Below are positions 18,443 to 27,514 of a DNA stretch of 64,000 nucleotides, piece by piece (position 1 is the stretch's first letter; every line of letters starts with the position of its first letter). The stretch is from Sphingobacteriales bacterium 44-15 (GTDB lineage: Bacteria > Bacteroidota > Bacteroidia > Chitinophagales > Chitinophagaceae), in assembly GCA_001899685.1 (NCBI GenBank), contig MKWG01000006.1:80010-144009 (forward strand), given 5' to 3'. A program made the position numbers and the translations under genes. Below the pieces are notes generated by a model, which saw nothing but the letters and a program-made list of their open reading frames with translations, did no database searches and was not told the origin of the DNA.

Positions 18443-21394
18443 TTATTTATACTTAATTATGGCATCGCCGTAAGTAATGGCAGTTATCTGGATCCTTGGC
18501 TTTATGGCGTCTGCACTTTCACATTCAAAGCTCAGTTGATTTTTCCCGGGTTGCATTTGCGGCAATTCACTCTTAATCCTTACCTGCTCAATAAAGCCTC
18601 CGTTAGGATCATACAGCCTGCAATCATCTGGAGATAACAATTCGAGGTACATACCGCTCTCCATAGTCACATCGAATGTAACTCTCTTACCATCGAGTAT
18701 AACCGAGGGATTTTTTATTTTCTCTTTTACCATGGATAAGGCTTTTACGGGACTTATCAATACTGATATTTCTTCATTGGCAGGAATATTATTTAACCAG
18801 AACTTCAGCTTATTGATCTCTTTAAAACTTACGCTATGCCTGTAAGAATCGTAGACATGTAAATCGGATACCGGCCATATGTAGTCAGTAAAACGGGATG
18901 ATTCCATTTCTACCAGGTCAAAGTATTTCCAACCTGTAAAATCGAGCAGGATATACCGGTCGCCTCTGGCGCCATGAGAAATATGTTTGGGGCTTTCCAA
19001 ACGAATATTTAAAACAGCACCTTTCCCATCTCCTTTTATCCACACACCCAGGGCCTGGTTGTTGATGATATCTAAGCTGGGACTGTAATTCTTTTCGGCC
19101 ATAATCCAGCTTCCCCTGGCCGGCGATTCACCATTGCTTCTGCCTGAAAAAGATATGGATGGTACTCCGGCTTTGTATCCTTCTGCTTCAAATGCCATAT
19201 TACCGCTTACACCTTGAGCAGAAGCAGCTATTTTGTACATATTTTCTTTGCTAAAATCTGTAATGGTCACAGATGATGGATCATCATATGGTTTTACAGC
19301 CATCAATGCTTCCAGCCTGAGTTTGAGCGGTTGAACGCCAAATGAGTTCATTATTTCGCATTTTGTATCTGCGGCTGCGCTCCCCGAAATCTTTTGTTTA
19401 TCATATACTGCTTTCCTGAAATTCCATTTTCCGTTGACCTCCTTTATAAGCTTGAACTCTTTTCCGGGCTGCCGCAGCATCGCCAATACTGAATCATCAA
19501 AATATTTTGTATGACGCAAATCTTCATATAATCTTATAATGGAATCAAGCTTTTGAAACAAAGGTATCCTAATTAAAGTACCTTTATCATATCCCCCTAC
19601 CATAGCCGTACCGGCATTATTACCCAGCATTTTTGCAGCGAGGTATTCTACATCATCAGTAAATGTTGTCTCTGTTTGTGGGGATATGCCAATCTGGTTA
19701 CCATACCATCCCAAATTCAAAGGCAGCATTAAGGCACCATTCGGCAACGCGGCATATTTATTGATCAGAGCAGTATCTCCGGGCCAAACGCCATGCTCAA
19801 AATCATTTGATTTAATATGTGGGGTGAGAAAAATATTCGGAGATTTAATAGCAGCGAGGTGAATATCTGTAAAGCGTTTATATCCTCTGAGCGGGGTATC
19901 CCATGCCTGCCATCGCGATCTGTAATGCCACCAAAAATGTGACATTGAAGCCATTTCCATTCCTACAGGTTCTTTCAGGTTCCTTGCAATCTCAAAAATA
20001 AATTTCGAAGGATAATACCAAAAGTTTTCAGTCCCACCCAATACATCTCCTCCGTCTACAGCATCAAGGTATATCCCACTGAATTCTGCTTCATTCACAA
20101 CATCCGCCGTTTTTTTTGCAATTTCTTTGAACAACGCGGATTCCGGATCAGGAATAAATCTTCCATATACCTCCTTCATGTGGTATACCTTTTCACCTGT
20201 CGGATGCGCTCTTTTATAAGTTCCTGCTACACCTCGTTTACAACCGGTGAACTTATAAGGAGGTGTTTTGGTAACTCCGGTAAATTCAATCAGCTCTCCT
20301 CCCACACTTAGCGACACACTATTCCTTACAAAAAAACCGATGATGGTCGAAATGTCAGCCGTGGACTCATTCACATAAACGGTGGTATCATTTTCATCAA
20401 TGGGACGGGATAATGTATAAGCGTTAAAGTATCCGAGATCCGGATGCATTACGGGTGTTACATATTTGGAGTTCTTATCAATAAAATAAGCGTAAGTATG
20501 TAATATGGAAGATATACCTGCTGCTTTTAGCTTCCTGTTGACCTTTCTGAAATCAGACCAGCCATTAGGATATGTAACAGGATCAATCTTCAATTCACCG
20601 AAGTTAAAAAAGCCCCCGCCATGATTGTCAATCTGATTAAATCCTAAGTTTTTACACATTCCTATCCATTCATCCACGGTTTGCTCCGTTATGCCGCCAA
20701 AGCTCATGATATACGATCCATAGCCCTCTTTATTATCCTGTGCCCATGCGCCGCCTTTGGTTGATTTAGGAATATCAGGTGTGTTGCTCATTATATCCCT
20801 GATCAGCGCAAGCATGTTACCAGGCTTTGTTCCGAGTAAAGCAACTCGTGCTCCTTTGATATTAAAACGTGCATATGCATTTGCCCAAAGATGTGTTTGC
20901 AGTGCAGGAAGCTGCCGGACATGCGTGAACGGATTCAGGGCCAGTACGCATCCGGCAAAAGGCTCATCAAGCATGCCATTCAGCTTTAAGGGAATATTCA
21001 TAAAGTTCAACGACGCTGCTTTACCGGTAATGTCAGCCACTTCAAAAAAGATGTGATCATTTTGCTTTTCTATGCGAAGCGTGGCTGAAGTGCCCGTATC
21101 TCCAAACCATACCCGAACTTCATTTGCGGCAGGCATTTCAACCCTGGTAGCATGAATCGTTTTCCCATCAATAACAACAGACGCACAATAAGAAGAATCC
21201 CCAGTTCTCAGGTAATCAACATTATTCAGCTTATCAACAAAACCCAGGTTTCTTCCTGACTTGTCAATAGTATACATGAATGTTTTATTACTAATGATGA
21301 TTTTATCATTTACCCTGCAGGACACCAAAGCAAGAAGCAGTAATACGATCGGGATAACCCATAAAGTAGTTGGGGTGCTGTTTGCTTTCTTCAT
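18443..21394 (-). CDS. Large lipoprotein with TIM-barrel-like core, probable glycoside hydrolase
   Basis: A 983-residue protein I cannot place in a named family. It begins with a lipoprotein signal (PIVLLLLALVSC, Cys26). Residues 30-190 look like a beta-rich domain. A barrel-like section from about 215 to 640 has WIGMCKNLGFNQIDNHGG, AGISSILHTYAY and FSGIYLDAVDGGD, the last resembling the strand-end Asp of glycosidase barrels. It is broken by a beta insert near 320-390 (GGELIEFTG ... GCKRGVAGTY). A C-terminal beta-sandwich resembles carbohydrate-binding modules. It lies between the GH20 gene and an SGNH gene in the susC operon, which supports a glycan-degrading role at the cell surface or in the periplasm. 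The exact activity is unknown. Confidence 0.7.
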   Translation of the reverse strand: MKKANSTPTTLWVIPIVLLLLALVSCRVNDKIIISNKTFMYTIDKSGRNLGFVDKLNNVDYLRTGDSSYCASVVIDGKTIHATRVEMPAANEVRVWFGDTGTSATLRIEKQNDHIFFEVADITGKAASLNFMNIPLKLNGMLDEPFAGCVLALNPFTHVRQLPALQTHLWANAYARFNIKGARVALLGTKPGNMLALIRDIMSNTPDIPKSTKGGAWAQDNKEGYGSYIMSFGGITEQTVDEWIGMCKNLGFNQIDNHGGGFFNFGELKIDPVTYPNGWSDFRKVNRKLKAAGISSILHTYAYFIDKNSKYVTPVMHPDLGYFNAYTLSRPIDENDTTVYVNESTADISTIIGFFVRNSVSLSVGGELIEFTGVTKTPPYKFTGCKRGVAGTYKRAHPTGEKVYHMKEVYGRFIPDPESALFKEIAKKTADVVNEAEFSGIYLDAVDGGDVLGGTENFWYYPSKFIFEIARNLKEPVGMEMASMSHFWWHYRSRWQAWDTPLRGYKRFTDIHLAAIKSPNIFLTPHIKSNDFEHGVWPGDTALINKYAALPNGALMLPLNLGWYGNQIGISPQTETTFTDDVEYLAAKMLGNNAGTAMVGGYDKGTLIRIPLFQKLDSIIRLYEDLRHTKYFDDSVLAMLRQPGKEFKLIKEVNGKWNFRKAVYDKQKISGSAAADTKCEIMNSFGVQPLKLRLEALMAVKPYDDPSSVTITDFSKENMYKIAASAQGVSGNMAFEAEGYKAGVPSISFSGRSNGESPARGSWIMAEKNYSPSLDIINNQALGVWIKGDGKGAVLNIRLESPKHISHGARGDRYILLDFTGWKYFDLVEMESSRFTDYIWPVSDLHVYDSYRHSVSFKEINKLKFWLNNIPANEEISVLISPVKALSMVKEKIKNPSVILDGKRVTFDVTMESGMYLELLSPDDCRLYDPNGGFIEQVRIKSELPQMQPGKNQLSFECESADAIKPRIQITAITYGDAIIKYK

Positions 21395-21405
21395 TTTATA
21401 GCGGT

Positions 21406-23307
21406 TTATTTTTCTAATCTGTTTGACAATTCTTTTAATGGGAAATTGATCTGCTGACCTACAGGAAGATCACCCCTATAGGTCCTTACCCTTATCTGAG
21501 AAGCACCTTTGGGAACCTCCAATGGCTGCCCCTGATATTTATTTTGGAACGGATCAGGATTTGTTCCGTCAAAAGTGTAGTAAATATCAAGACCGTCGAT
21601 TTCGGTTGCCAGCTTTACTTTCAAAGAATCATCAGGACCTTTAGCACCTGTAATGATCGCGTCATACATACTGCGGGCATATAATGTCTTTGACTTATTC
21701 AGGTATTCAAAATTCTTTTCCGTTCTTGTAATAAAGCTTTGCCAGTTGTGCTTTTCTCTGGGAGACCAGAATACTTCGGATAAAGCAAATGCTCTCGGCC
21801 AGGTCATATACTCCGCCTGACGCCCATGAGGTACGGACTCTGTCCAGAGATTGCCCTGTCCTCCCAATATCAGATCGGGAGTAACTCCTTCCGGAACAGG
21901 CTCAAAATCATAGCAATGCTTAAGGCGCAGCGTACTATAGGTCTCGGGTTCGACCAGAGGATCTCCCTGGTAAAGATCAAGATATGCATAGCTTGCAGGC
22001 GTCATCACCACATGATGCCCCATTTTAGCAGATTTTATACCACCTTCCATTCCCCGCCAGCTCATCACCGTGGCATCTTCAGCAAGCCCACCTTCTAAAA
22101 TTTCATCCCAGCCTATCAATTGCTTACCTTTTGCCTGCAATATTTTTTCCAGTCTTTTTATAAAGTAGCTCTGCAATTCCTCTTCGGTTTTAACCCCATT
22201 TTGTTTCATGAAATTCTGCACTTTTGCAGACTTGCGCCAAAACAACTTTGTACATTCATCTCCTCCGATATGAATGTATCTAAAGGGAAACAATCCGGCG
22301 ATTTGAGTGAATACAGTATCCAAAAAACTGTATACTCTTTCATCAGCAGGGTTTAATGTATTATCTTCAATATTATAAAACCGGCTTCCCGGGTTTACAT
22401 TGGTAATATATTGTGTAGCTGATAAATAGGGATAGGCGGCAATAGCTGCTAACGAGTGCCCCGGCACGTCAATTTCAGGGAGAATATCAATGTGTCTTTC
22501 TCTGGCATAGGCTATTATTTCTTTAATATCTTCCTGCGTATAGAAACCGCCAAAATCAGCTTTTTCACCAGGTTGCGGGGGCAGGAAAGACCACCAGCTT
22601 CCCTGGCGTGGAACTCGCCATGCACCTACCTCTGTTAACCTGGGCAACCCTTTTATTTCAATGCGCCAGCCCTGGTCGTCTGAGAGGTGCATGTGAAATA
22701 CATTAAATTTATATCGGGCCATTTGATCAATATAGCGCTTTACAAATGCTTTGGGAAAAAAGTGGCGGCTTACATCCAGCATCAATCCTCTCCATCCGAA
22801 CCTGGGATAATCGGTAATGTCAGCGCAGGGAATTGTCCACTGCATGTTTTTTATCGCTACGGGTGATGCTGCATCCGGTGGAAGCATTTGAAAAATAGTC
22901 TGTACCGCGTAAAAAAGCCCTTTGGGGTCATTGGCCCTGATGGTAATATGCTTTGCAGTAACCCTGAGAATATATCCTTCTTTGCCAATCTCTTTATCCT
23001 GTGTTTCATTAACATACAGGGAAATAATACTTTGGGTGCCGGCTATCTTTTTTTGTTGAACGGCGATTGAATAGCCGGTGGGTGTGTTCAGCATTTCTGC
23101 AAGCATTTTTGCTACCTGCGCTGCATTCTTATTTTCTGCTACAATGCAGGTTTGAGGCTGTAATACAAACACTCCCGTTTTTGACTTAATCGAAACAGGC
23201 TCTGGAATGATATGAAATGTATTGAGAGACTGCGCATGGATGGACATTGATAGTACGCATCCAAGGACTCCAAGAAATATTTTCCTTAGGATTGATTTGG
23301 TTTTCAT
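21406..23307 (-). CDS. GH20 beta-N-acetylhexosaminidase, secreted
   Basis: A 633-residue enzyme. The signal peptide KTKSILRKIFLGVLGCVLS ends in IHAQ. A GH20b-like domain (IIPEPVSIKSKTGVF to FYAVQTIFQMLP) precedes the catalytic barrel, which has RGLMLDVSRHF, HMHLSDDQGWR, the catalytic pair in HIGGDECTK, and a Trp-rich WDEILEGG. A C-terminal beta domain follows. GH20 releases terminal GlcNAc or GalNAc by substrate-assisted catalysis, so the target glycan contains an N-acetylhexosamine. An in-frame ATG at 23331 is possible; the ATG at 23307 gives the better signal peptide. Confidence 0.92.
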   Translation of the reverse strand: MKTKSILRKIFLGVLGCVLSMSIHAQSLNTFHIIPEPVSIKSKTGVFVLQPQTCIVAENKNAAQVAKMLAEMLNTPTGYSIAVQQKKIAGTQSIISLYVNETQDKEIGKEGYILRVTAKHITIRANDPKGLFYAVQTIFQMLPPDAASPVAIKNMQWTIPCADITDYPRFGWRGLMLDVSRHFFPKAFVKRYIDQMARYKFNVFHMHLSDDQGWRIEIKGLPRLTEVGAWRVPRQGSWWSFLPPQPGEKADFGGFYTQEDIKEIIAYARERHIDILPEIDVPGHSLAAIAAYPYLSATQYITNVNPGSRFYNIEDNTLNPADERVYSFLDTVFTQIAGLFPFRYIHIGGDECTKLFWRKSAKVQNFMKQNGVKTEEELQSYFIKRLEKILQAKGKQLIGWDEILEGGLAEDATVMSWRGMEGGIKSAKMGHHVVMTPASYAYLDLYQGDPLVEPETYSTLRLKHCYDFEPVPEGVTPDLILGGQGNLWTESVPHGRQAEYMTWPRAFALSEVFWSPREKHNWQSFITRTEKNFEYLNKSKTLYARSMYDAIITGAKGPDDSLKVKLATEIDGLDIYYTFDGTNPDPFQNKYQGQPLEVPKGASQIRVRTYRGDLPVGQQINFPLKELSNRLEK

Positions 23308-23337
23308 TTGAATAAGCTGTTTTTTATACAAATAATA

Positions 23338-24090
23338 TTATTTTCTTCCTGAGCAGGTAAATGAATTTTCATCAAATATGTCTATCGCCTTAAAAAACAG
23401 GCGAGCCATCTGCACATGTCCTTCTACGTTAGGATGCAAAGGATCATCCAGCCAGCTTAATGTTCTTTCAGGGCTTTCATTTTTCCAATAATCCCAATGA
23501 TTGATCAGGATGCATTGTTGTTGCCGGGCTATTTCTTCCATCACTTTTACATACTCCGGCAATTTTGATCTTGAGGCTGTTTTCATCAGCAACATGCCTT
23601 TCATGTCAATTCCGTTGGGGGTATGTATAACCGGTATGGCATTTTGATTCCGCACCAGCCGGATGATCTCTGTAAGATTCTGTGCAAAGAGCGCCATCGT
23701 TATGCTCATTTCCTGACAATCATTGATACCATACATCACGGATACTACCGATGGACGGAACCGACTAACATACCATTCAAAATTTTCAAGCAGGTATTTT
23801 GTATTGGTTCCATTCACACCACTATTGATTACTACATCACTTACCCTTCTGAGCTCCCATCTTACCCGTTCTGCTATGATCTCAGGATAGCATCTTCCTC
23901 CATAAGTATGATGCGCCCCCTGCGTAACACTGTCGCCTGCAAAAACCCATGTCATGGGTTCTCCCTCTTTTAATCTCGCGGAAAGCCTTTCAGGATCTGG
24001 CAGGACTGGTAAATTTAATGTACCAGGCATCCATAACGGCAATGAAAATGTCTGAACGAAATCGCGTCTTGAATATATTTTTTCTGCCAC
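23338..24090 (-). CDS. SGNH/GDSL hydrolase with Tat-type signal
   Basis: A 250-residue protein. The start has SRRDFVQTF followed by a short hydrophobic stretch, a twin-arginine export signal. The SGNH blocks are GDSVTQG (nucleophile Ser), GVNGTNTK, MYGINDCQE (Asn), and DPLHPNVEGH (Asp and His). It is probably an acetyl- or other acyl-esterase acting on the glycan in the periplasm. It differs from the other SGNH protein of the operon in lacking an N-terminal sandwich domain. The gap to the upstream gene is 122 bp and holds a GTGAAA/GTGAGA hairpin repeat. Confidence 0.82.
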   Translation of the reverse strand: MAEKIYSRRDFVQTFSLPLWMPGTLNLPVLPDPERLSARLKEGEPMTWVFAGDSVTQGAHHTYGGRCYPEIIAERVRWELRRVSDVVINSGVNGTNTKYLLENFEWYVSRFRPSVVSVMYGINDCQEMSITMALFAQNLTEIIRLVRNQNAIPVIHTPNGIDMKGMLLMKTASRSKLPEYVKVMEEIARQQQCILINHWDYWKNESPERTLSWLDDPLHPNVEGHVQMARLFFKAIDIFDENSFTCSGRK

Positions 24091-24138
24091 GCCTTATTAT
24101 ACTACTGTTAAGTCAAGCAAATTATGTCTGTGTGTGAT

Positions 24139-24195
24139 CGTGAAAAGTGAGAAGATAAAGGTGAAAAAATGTTTCACGTCTCACATTTCACTTTT
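24139..24195. repeat. GTGAAAnGTGAGA hairpin repeat, copy 1
   Basis: The left arm GTGAAAAGTGAGA pairs with TCTCACATTTCAC at 12 of 13 positions, leaving a loop of about 25 bases. The first 35 bases are nearly identical, in the opposite orientation, to the copy at 48131-48193. It lies between two genes of the susC operon. Confidence 0.65.
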
Positions 24196-24212
24196 GGCAT
24201 AACACCATCTGT

Positions 24213-25802
24213 TTATTTAAATATAAATGAATACAAATCCGCATCTTTCATCACAAATTTTAAACGCACAGGCAAGCCCTGTAAGGAAGATACATTGTAA
24301 TTATTTTTCCAGCTTATCCTTCTTTCTACGGTATCTCCAAAAACCTCGTCGCATTCTTCCAATCTGAAACCAGGTATGGGATTACCCTCGATATCCTGTA
24401 TTTCTATCAAAATACTACCGGCCGCCGCTGCTGAAAAGTTTAAATGTAAAGCAGTTCCTTTAAATGTAAAAGCTTTGGTAACCATCGTACCTCCATTCAT
24501 AGAAGCATTTACTGAAACAAAGCCATCAAGCCTTAGCGTATAACGGCGCAGTAATGTGCTGCTGTCAGTCCAGCAGCTTTCCGGGGCATAAAAGGATAGC
24601 TCATTGGGCGCTCCGGGAAGATCGGATTTTGTTTCCACCATCGTCCACCCGATAAACTGGTGCCCATAATTCCATGTGCCGGGACGTTCTATACCAGGTC
24701 TCAAAAAAGCTTCGTTCCACCGGTTGAATAATACGCCATCGCGGCTCGTCATAAACAAGCCTTCAGTGAGCGCCTCGCCAAACCGCTTTACAGAAGACGA
24801 ACGGAGTTTCCTGTGCTCCGGTTCCGGCAATGCATCCATGGCTGCATCAGACCATTCCCTTTCCACATACCGGATAGGAAATCCCATGATAATTTGCGGT
24901 GCACGGTAATACGTTTTAATCACGTTGTTATACAAGTGCTCTTCGGGAGAGGATATATACTTCAGATCAGCAATATTACTCCAATGAATAAAATCAGGTG
25001 ATGAGGCAGTACGTATAGAACGTATGTGCTTTTCACCAGCCATATAACGCCAGTATGCATGATATTGCTTTTTGTAGACATCCCAGAAGCCAAGGTTTTG
25101 GGAATCAAAAGAGCCGCCGCTGACCACAGGCTTGTTGTGCATAGGTACCCAATGAACAGCATCCCTTGATTTAAAAGCAAGTACTCCCTGCGGTACACCT
25201 CCCGCAGGAGTATAGTCACTTATGATGGCTTTATATTTTGCATCAGGAGCAGCATCAGGTTTTTCATCAATAAATACAGCAGCAGAACTGGCAGCAGCTT
25301 TCACAGCGCCGATACTGTCTTCCGTCATAATAATGTTGTTATTTTTTGAACCACGGAATTCATATAATCCCAGGTTCGGTTTTCGCCAATGGATACCATC
25401 CTCGCTTTCCGCGTAGCACAAATAAAATCCGTGTTCATCATCAATAACTTTTCCCTGCTGCACATTGTAATGAACACCCGCATAGTACATCCTGTATAAA
25501 TCTCCGTCTTTAAAAATACTATGATTGTTGCAATAGCTTCCCTCCCATGGAGCACCATGTTCCATTACGATTTCTTTGGGAACAGGATGATGCATTTTTT
25601 TTCTTGCTTCACCTGATAAATTTTCTATTAAAAAATCATCAACAAATAACTGCCGGTATCCCGCAATATCGAACGGAGATCGGGTAGTATCACCTACTGC
25701 CATTTCTTTTTTCGTATCCATAGCACCCGCCATTATTCCGGACTGTAAAACCAAACTGCACAAGAGCAGAACTATATGCTTATTTTGCAAAGGCATCGTC
25801 AA
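24213..25802 (-). CDS. Secreted five-bladed beta-propeller glycosidase-like protein (paralog 1)
   Basis: A 529-residue protein with a signal peptide (HIVLLLCSLVLQSG). The body resembles GH32/GH43-like five-bladed propellers: HGAPWEGSYCNNHSIFKDG, YRMYYAG, LCYAESEDGIHW, AFKSRDAVHW, MTSRDGVLFNRW and FLRPGIERPGTW. The C-terminal 110 residues look like a beta-sandwich (DGFVSVNASMNGG, GTALHLNFSA), as in GH32 enzymes. It is closely similar along its whole length to the next upstream gene, so the two arose by tandem duplication. The activity is not known; hydrolysis of a glycosidic bond is inferred from fold and operon. Confidence 0.72.
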   Translation of the reverse strand: MTMPLQNKHIVLLLCSLVLQSGIMAGAMDTKKEMAVGDTTRSPFDIAGYRQLFVDDFLIENLSGEARKKMHHPVPKEIVMEHGAPWEGSYCNNHSIFKDGDLYRMYYAGVHYNVQQGKVIDDEHGFYLCYAESEDGIHWRKPNLGLYEFRGSKNNNIIMTEDSIGAVKAAASSAAVFIDEKPDAAPDAKYKAIISDYTPAGGVPQGVLAFKSRDAVHWVPMHNKPVVSGGSFDSQNLGFWDVYKKQYHAYWRYMAGEKHIRSIRTASSPDFIHWSNIADLKYISSPEEHLYNNVIKTYYRAPQIIMGFPIRYVEREWSDAAMDALPEPEHRKLRSSSVKRFGEALTEGLFMTSRDGVLFNRWNEAFLRPGIERPGTWNYGHQFIGWTMVETKSDLPGAPNELSFYAPESCWTDSSTLLRRYTLRLDGFVSVNASMNGGTMVTKAFTFKGTALHLNFSAAAAGSILIEIQDIEGNPIPGFRLEECDEVFGDTVERRISWKNNYNVSSLQGLPVRLKFVMKDADLYSFIFK

Positions 25803-25878
25803 AAACTTAATAAGAAAAATCCGTTAAAGGCCATCTGTCTGGGGTTAGGTTTGCGCATTACTTTTCTGTCAACAAAAA

Positions 25879-27459
25879 TTAACGAAACCGAAATGCATAC
25901 AAATCGGCATCCTTCAGCACGAAACGCAGTTTGACCGTTTTACCTTTCAGTTTGCTTAAGTCTGCGCCGGATTTCCAGAAAACAGTACGTTCAATTGTAT
26001 CACCAAATACTGGTTCGCAGTCATCTGCTGAAAAACCAGATAGAGGCTTACCATTTTTATCCTGCAACTCTGCTTTGATCTCACCTGCCGCACTGCTGGA
26101 GAAATTGAGCAACAGGTTTTTTCCGGTAAACAGAAATGGCTTTGTGACTATTTCCCCACCACTCATTGGTGCATTCACCGAAACAAACCCATCCTGGCGG
26201 ATAGTATACCTTCTTAAAACATCTTTTCCTTTTTCTATTGTTCCCCAAAAACCTTCTACAGCATATAATGAAATTTCCGGTGGCGCTCCGGGCAATGCTG
26301 AAGCTGTTTCTACCATAGACCAGGCAATATACTGTTGCCCGTAGTTCCATGTACCGGTGCGCTCAATTCCGGGACGTAAAAAGGCTTCCTCCCATCTTTT
26401 AAAATTTACCCTGTCCCGGCTGGACATAACCAGGCTTTCCGTAAGTGCAGTGCCAAACCTTTCTTCTCCTGTTGCTCTTAATTCCCGGTTGGCAAGATCA
26501 GGAAGCTGCCTGTGTGAAGCAGACCATTTTCTGCTTACATACCGAACAGGAAAACCTATCACCATTTGGGGTGCCCGGTAATATGTTTTGATTACATTGG
26601 TATATAGTTGTGTTTCCGGAGCCTTGTTTCCATAGTACAGGTCATGTTGATCAGTCCAGTTGATAAAGTCTTTTGACCGGGCCGTGCGTATGGAGCGGAT
26701 CGCTTCTTTTCCTGCCATATACCGCCAATAGGCCCTATATTCCTTTTTATATTCATCCCAAAATGCCAGGTTCTGAGAGTCGAAAGCGCCATCGGTAAGC
26801 ACTGCTTTTTCATGCATCAAAGTCCAGTGAATACCGTCAGGAGATTTAAACGCCAGCATTCCCCTCATACCGCTGGCCGGCGACCAGTCTCGGATCAACG
26901 CTTTATACTTAGCATCTGCAGGTGCATCGGGGTTGGCATCCTTAAATACAGAAGGATGTCCGAGGTCGGGATATACATCACCCAGCTTTCCACTTATCAT
27001 TAAAATGTTGTTGTCTTTTGAGCCATTGAACGCGACTAAACCCAGGTTAGGCTTATGCCAGGTTATTCCGTCATTGCTTTCAGCATAGCACAGGTTATAA
27101 GGATGGGAATCATCTGTAACTTTTCCCTGCTTAATGGTAAAATCCCAGGCGCTGTAATACATCCGGTAGGTATCCCCATCCTTAAATACACTATGAAAAC
27201 TTGAGCCGCTGCCTTCCCAGGGAGCATCGTGTTCAATAGCAATTTCACGGGCTTCTGGATGATGCAATTCATATTTTATATTGCCACTGGTCTTTTCTAC
27301 AATATAGTCATCAATAAAAAGCTGCAGTTCGCTTCCTATATTTAGAGTAGGACCTGAACGTGAAGGAACGGTATCCTTTCTATTGTTTTCAAATGCCTTG
27401 CTATCAAAGCACGTAATCATCATTATGATAACCAATACACTGATTTTATGTCGCATCAA
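25879..27459 (-). CDS. Secreted five-bladed beta-propeller glycosidase-like protein (paralog 2)
   Basis: A 526-residue paralog of the 24213-25802 product. Shared segments include HDAPWEGSGSSFHSVFKDG, YRMYYSA, LCYAESNDGITWHKPNLGL, SFDSQNLAFWD-like and FLRPGIERTGTWNYG. The signal peptide is SVLVIIMMITCFDS. It has the same C-terminal sandwich (DGFVSVNAPMSGG). Differences are concentrated in loops, which fits two enzymes acting on related linkages or anomers. It lies directly after susD. Family naming is tentative; GH32/43-like is inferred from repeat pattern only. Confidence 0.72.
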   Translation of the reverse strand: MMRHKISVLVIIMMITCFDSKAFENNRKDTVPSRSGPTLNIGSELQLFIDDYIVEKTSGNIKYELHHPEAREIAIEHDAPWEGSGSSFHSVFKDGDTYRMYYSAWDFTIKQGKVTDDSHPYNLCYAESNDGITWHKPNLGLVAFNGSKDNNILMISGKLGDVYPDLGHPSVFKDANPDAPADAKYKALIRDWSPASGMRGMLAFKSPDGIHWTLMHEKAVLTDGAFDSQNLAFWDEYKKEYRAYWRYMAGKEAIRSIRTARSKDFINWTDQHDLYYGNKAPETQLYTNVIKTYYRAPQMVIGFPVRYVSRKWSASHRQLPDLANRELRATGEERFGTALTESLVMSSRDRVNFKRWEEAFLRPGIERTGTWNYGQQYIAWSMVETASALPGAPPEISLYAVEGFWGTIEKGKDVLRRYTIRQDGFVSVNAPMSGGEIVTKPFLFTGKNLLLNFSSSAAGEIKAELQDKNGKPLSGFSADDCEPVFGDTIERTVFWKSGADLSKLKGKTVKLRFVLKDADLYAFRFR

Positions 27460-27514
27460 TATCCTTTTTTTATGTATGACGTCTATTATATGGAATCAAG
27501 CCTTAGTAATCAAC

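Noticed and set aside
24139-24195. CRISPR repeat
   Set aside because: Repeat units are not regularly spaced and no spacers exist; it is a hairpin repeat.
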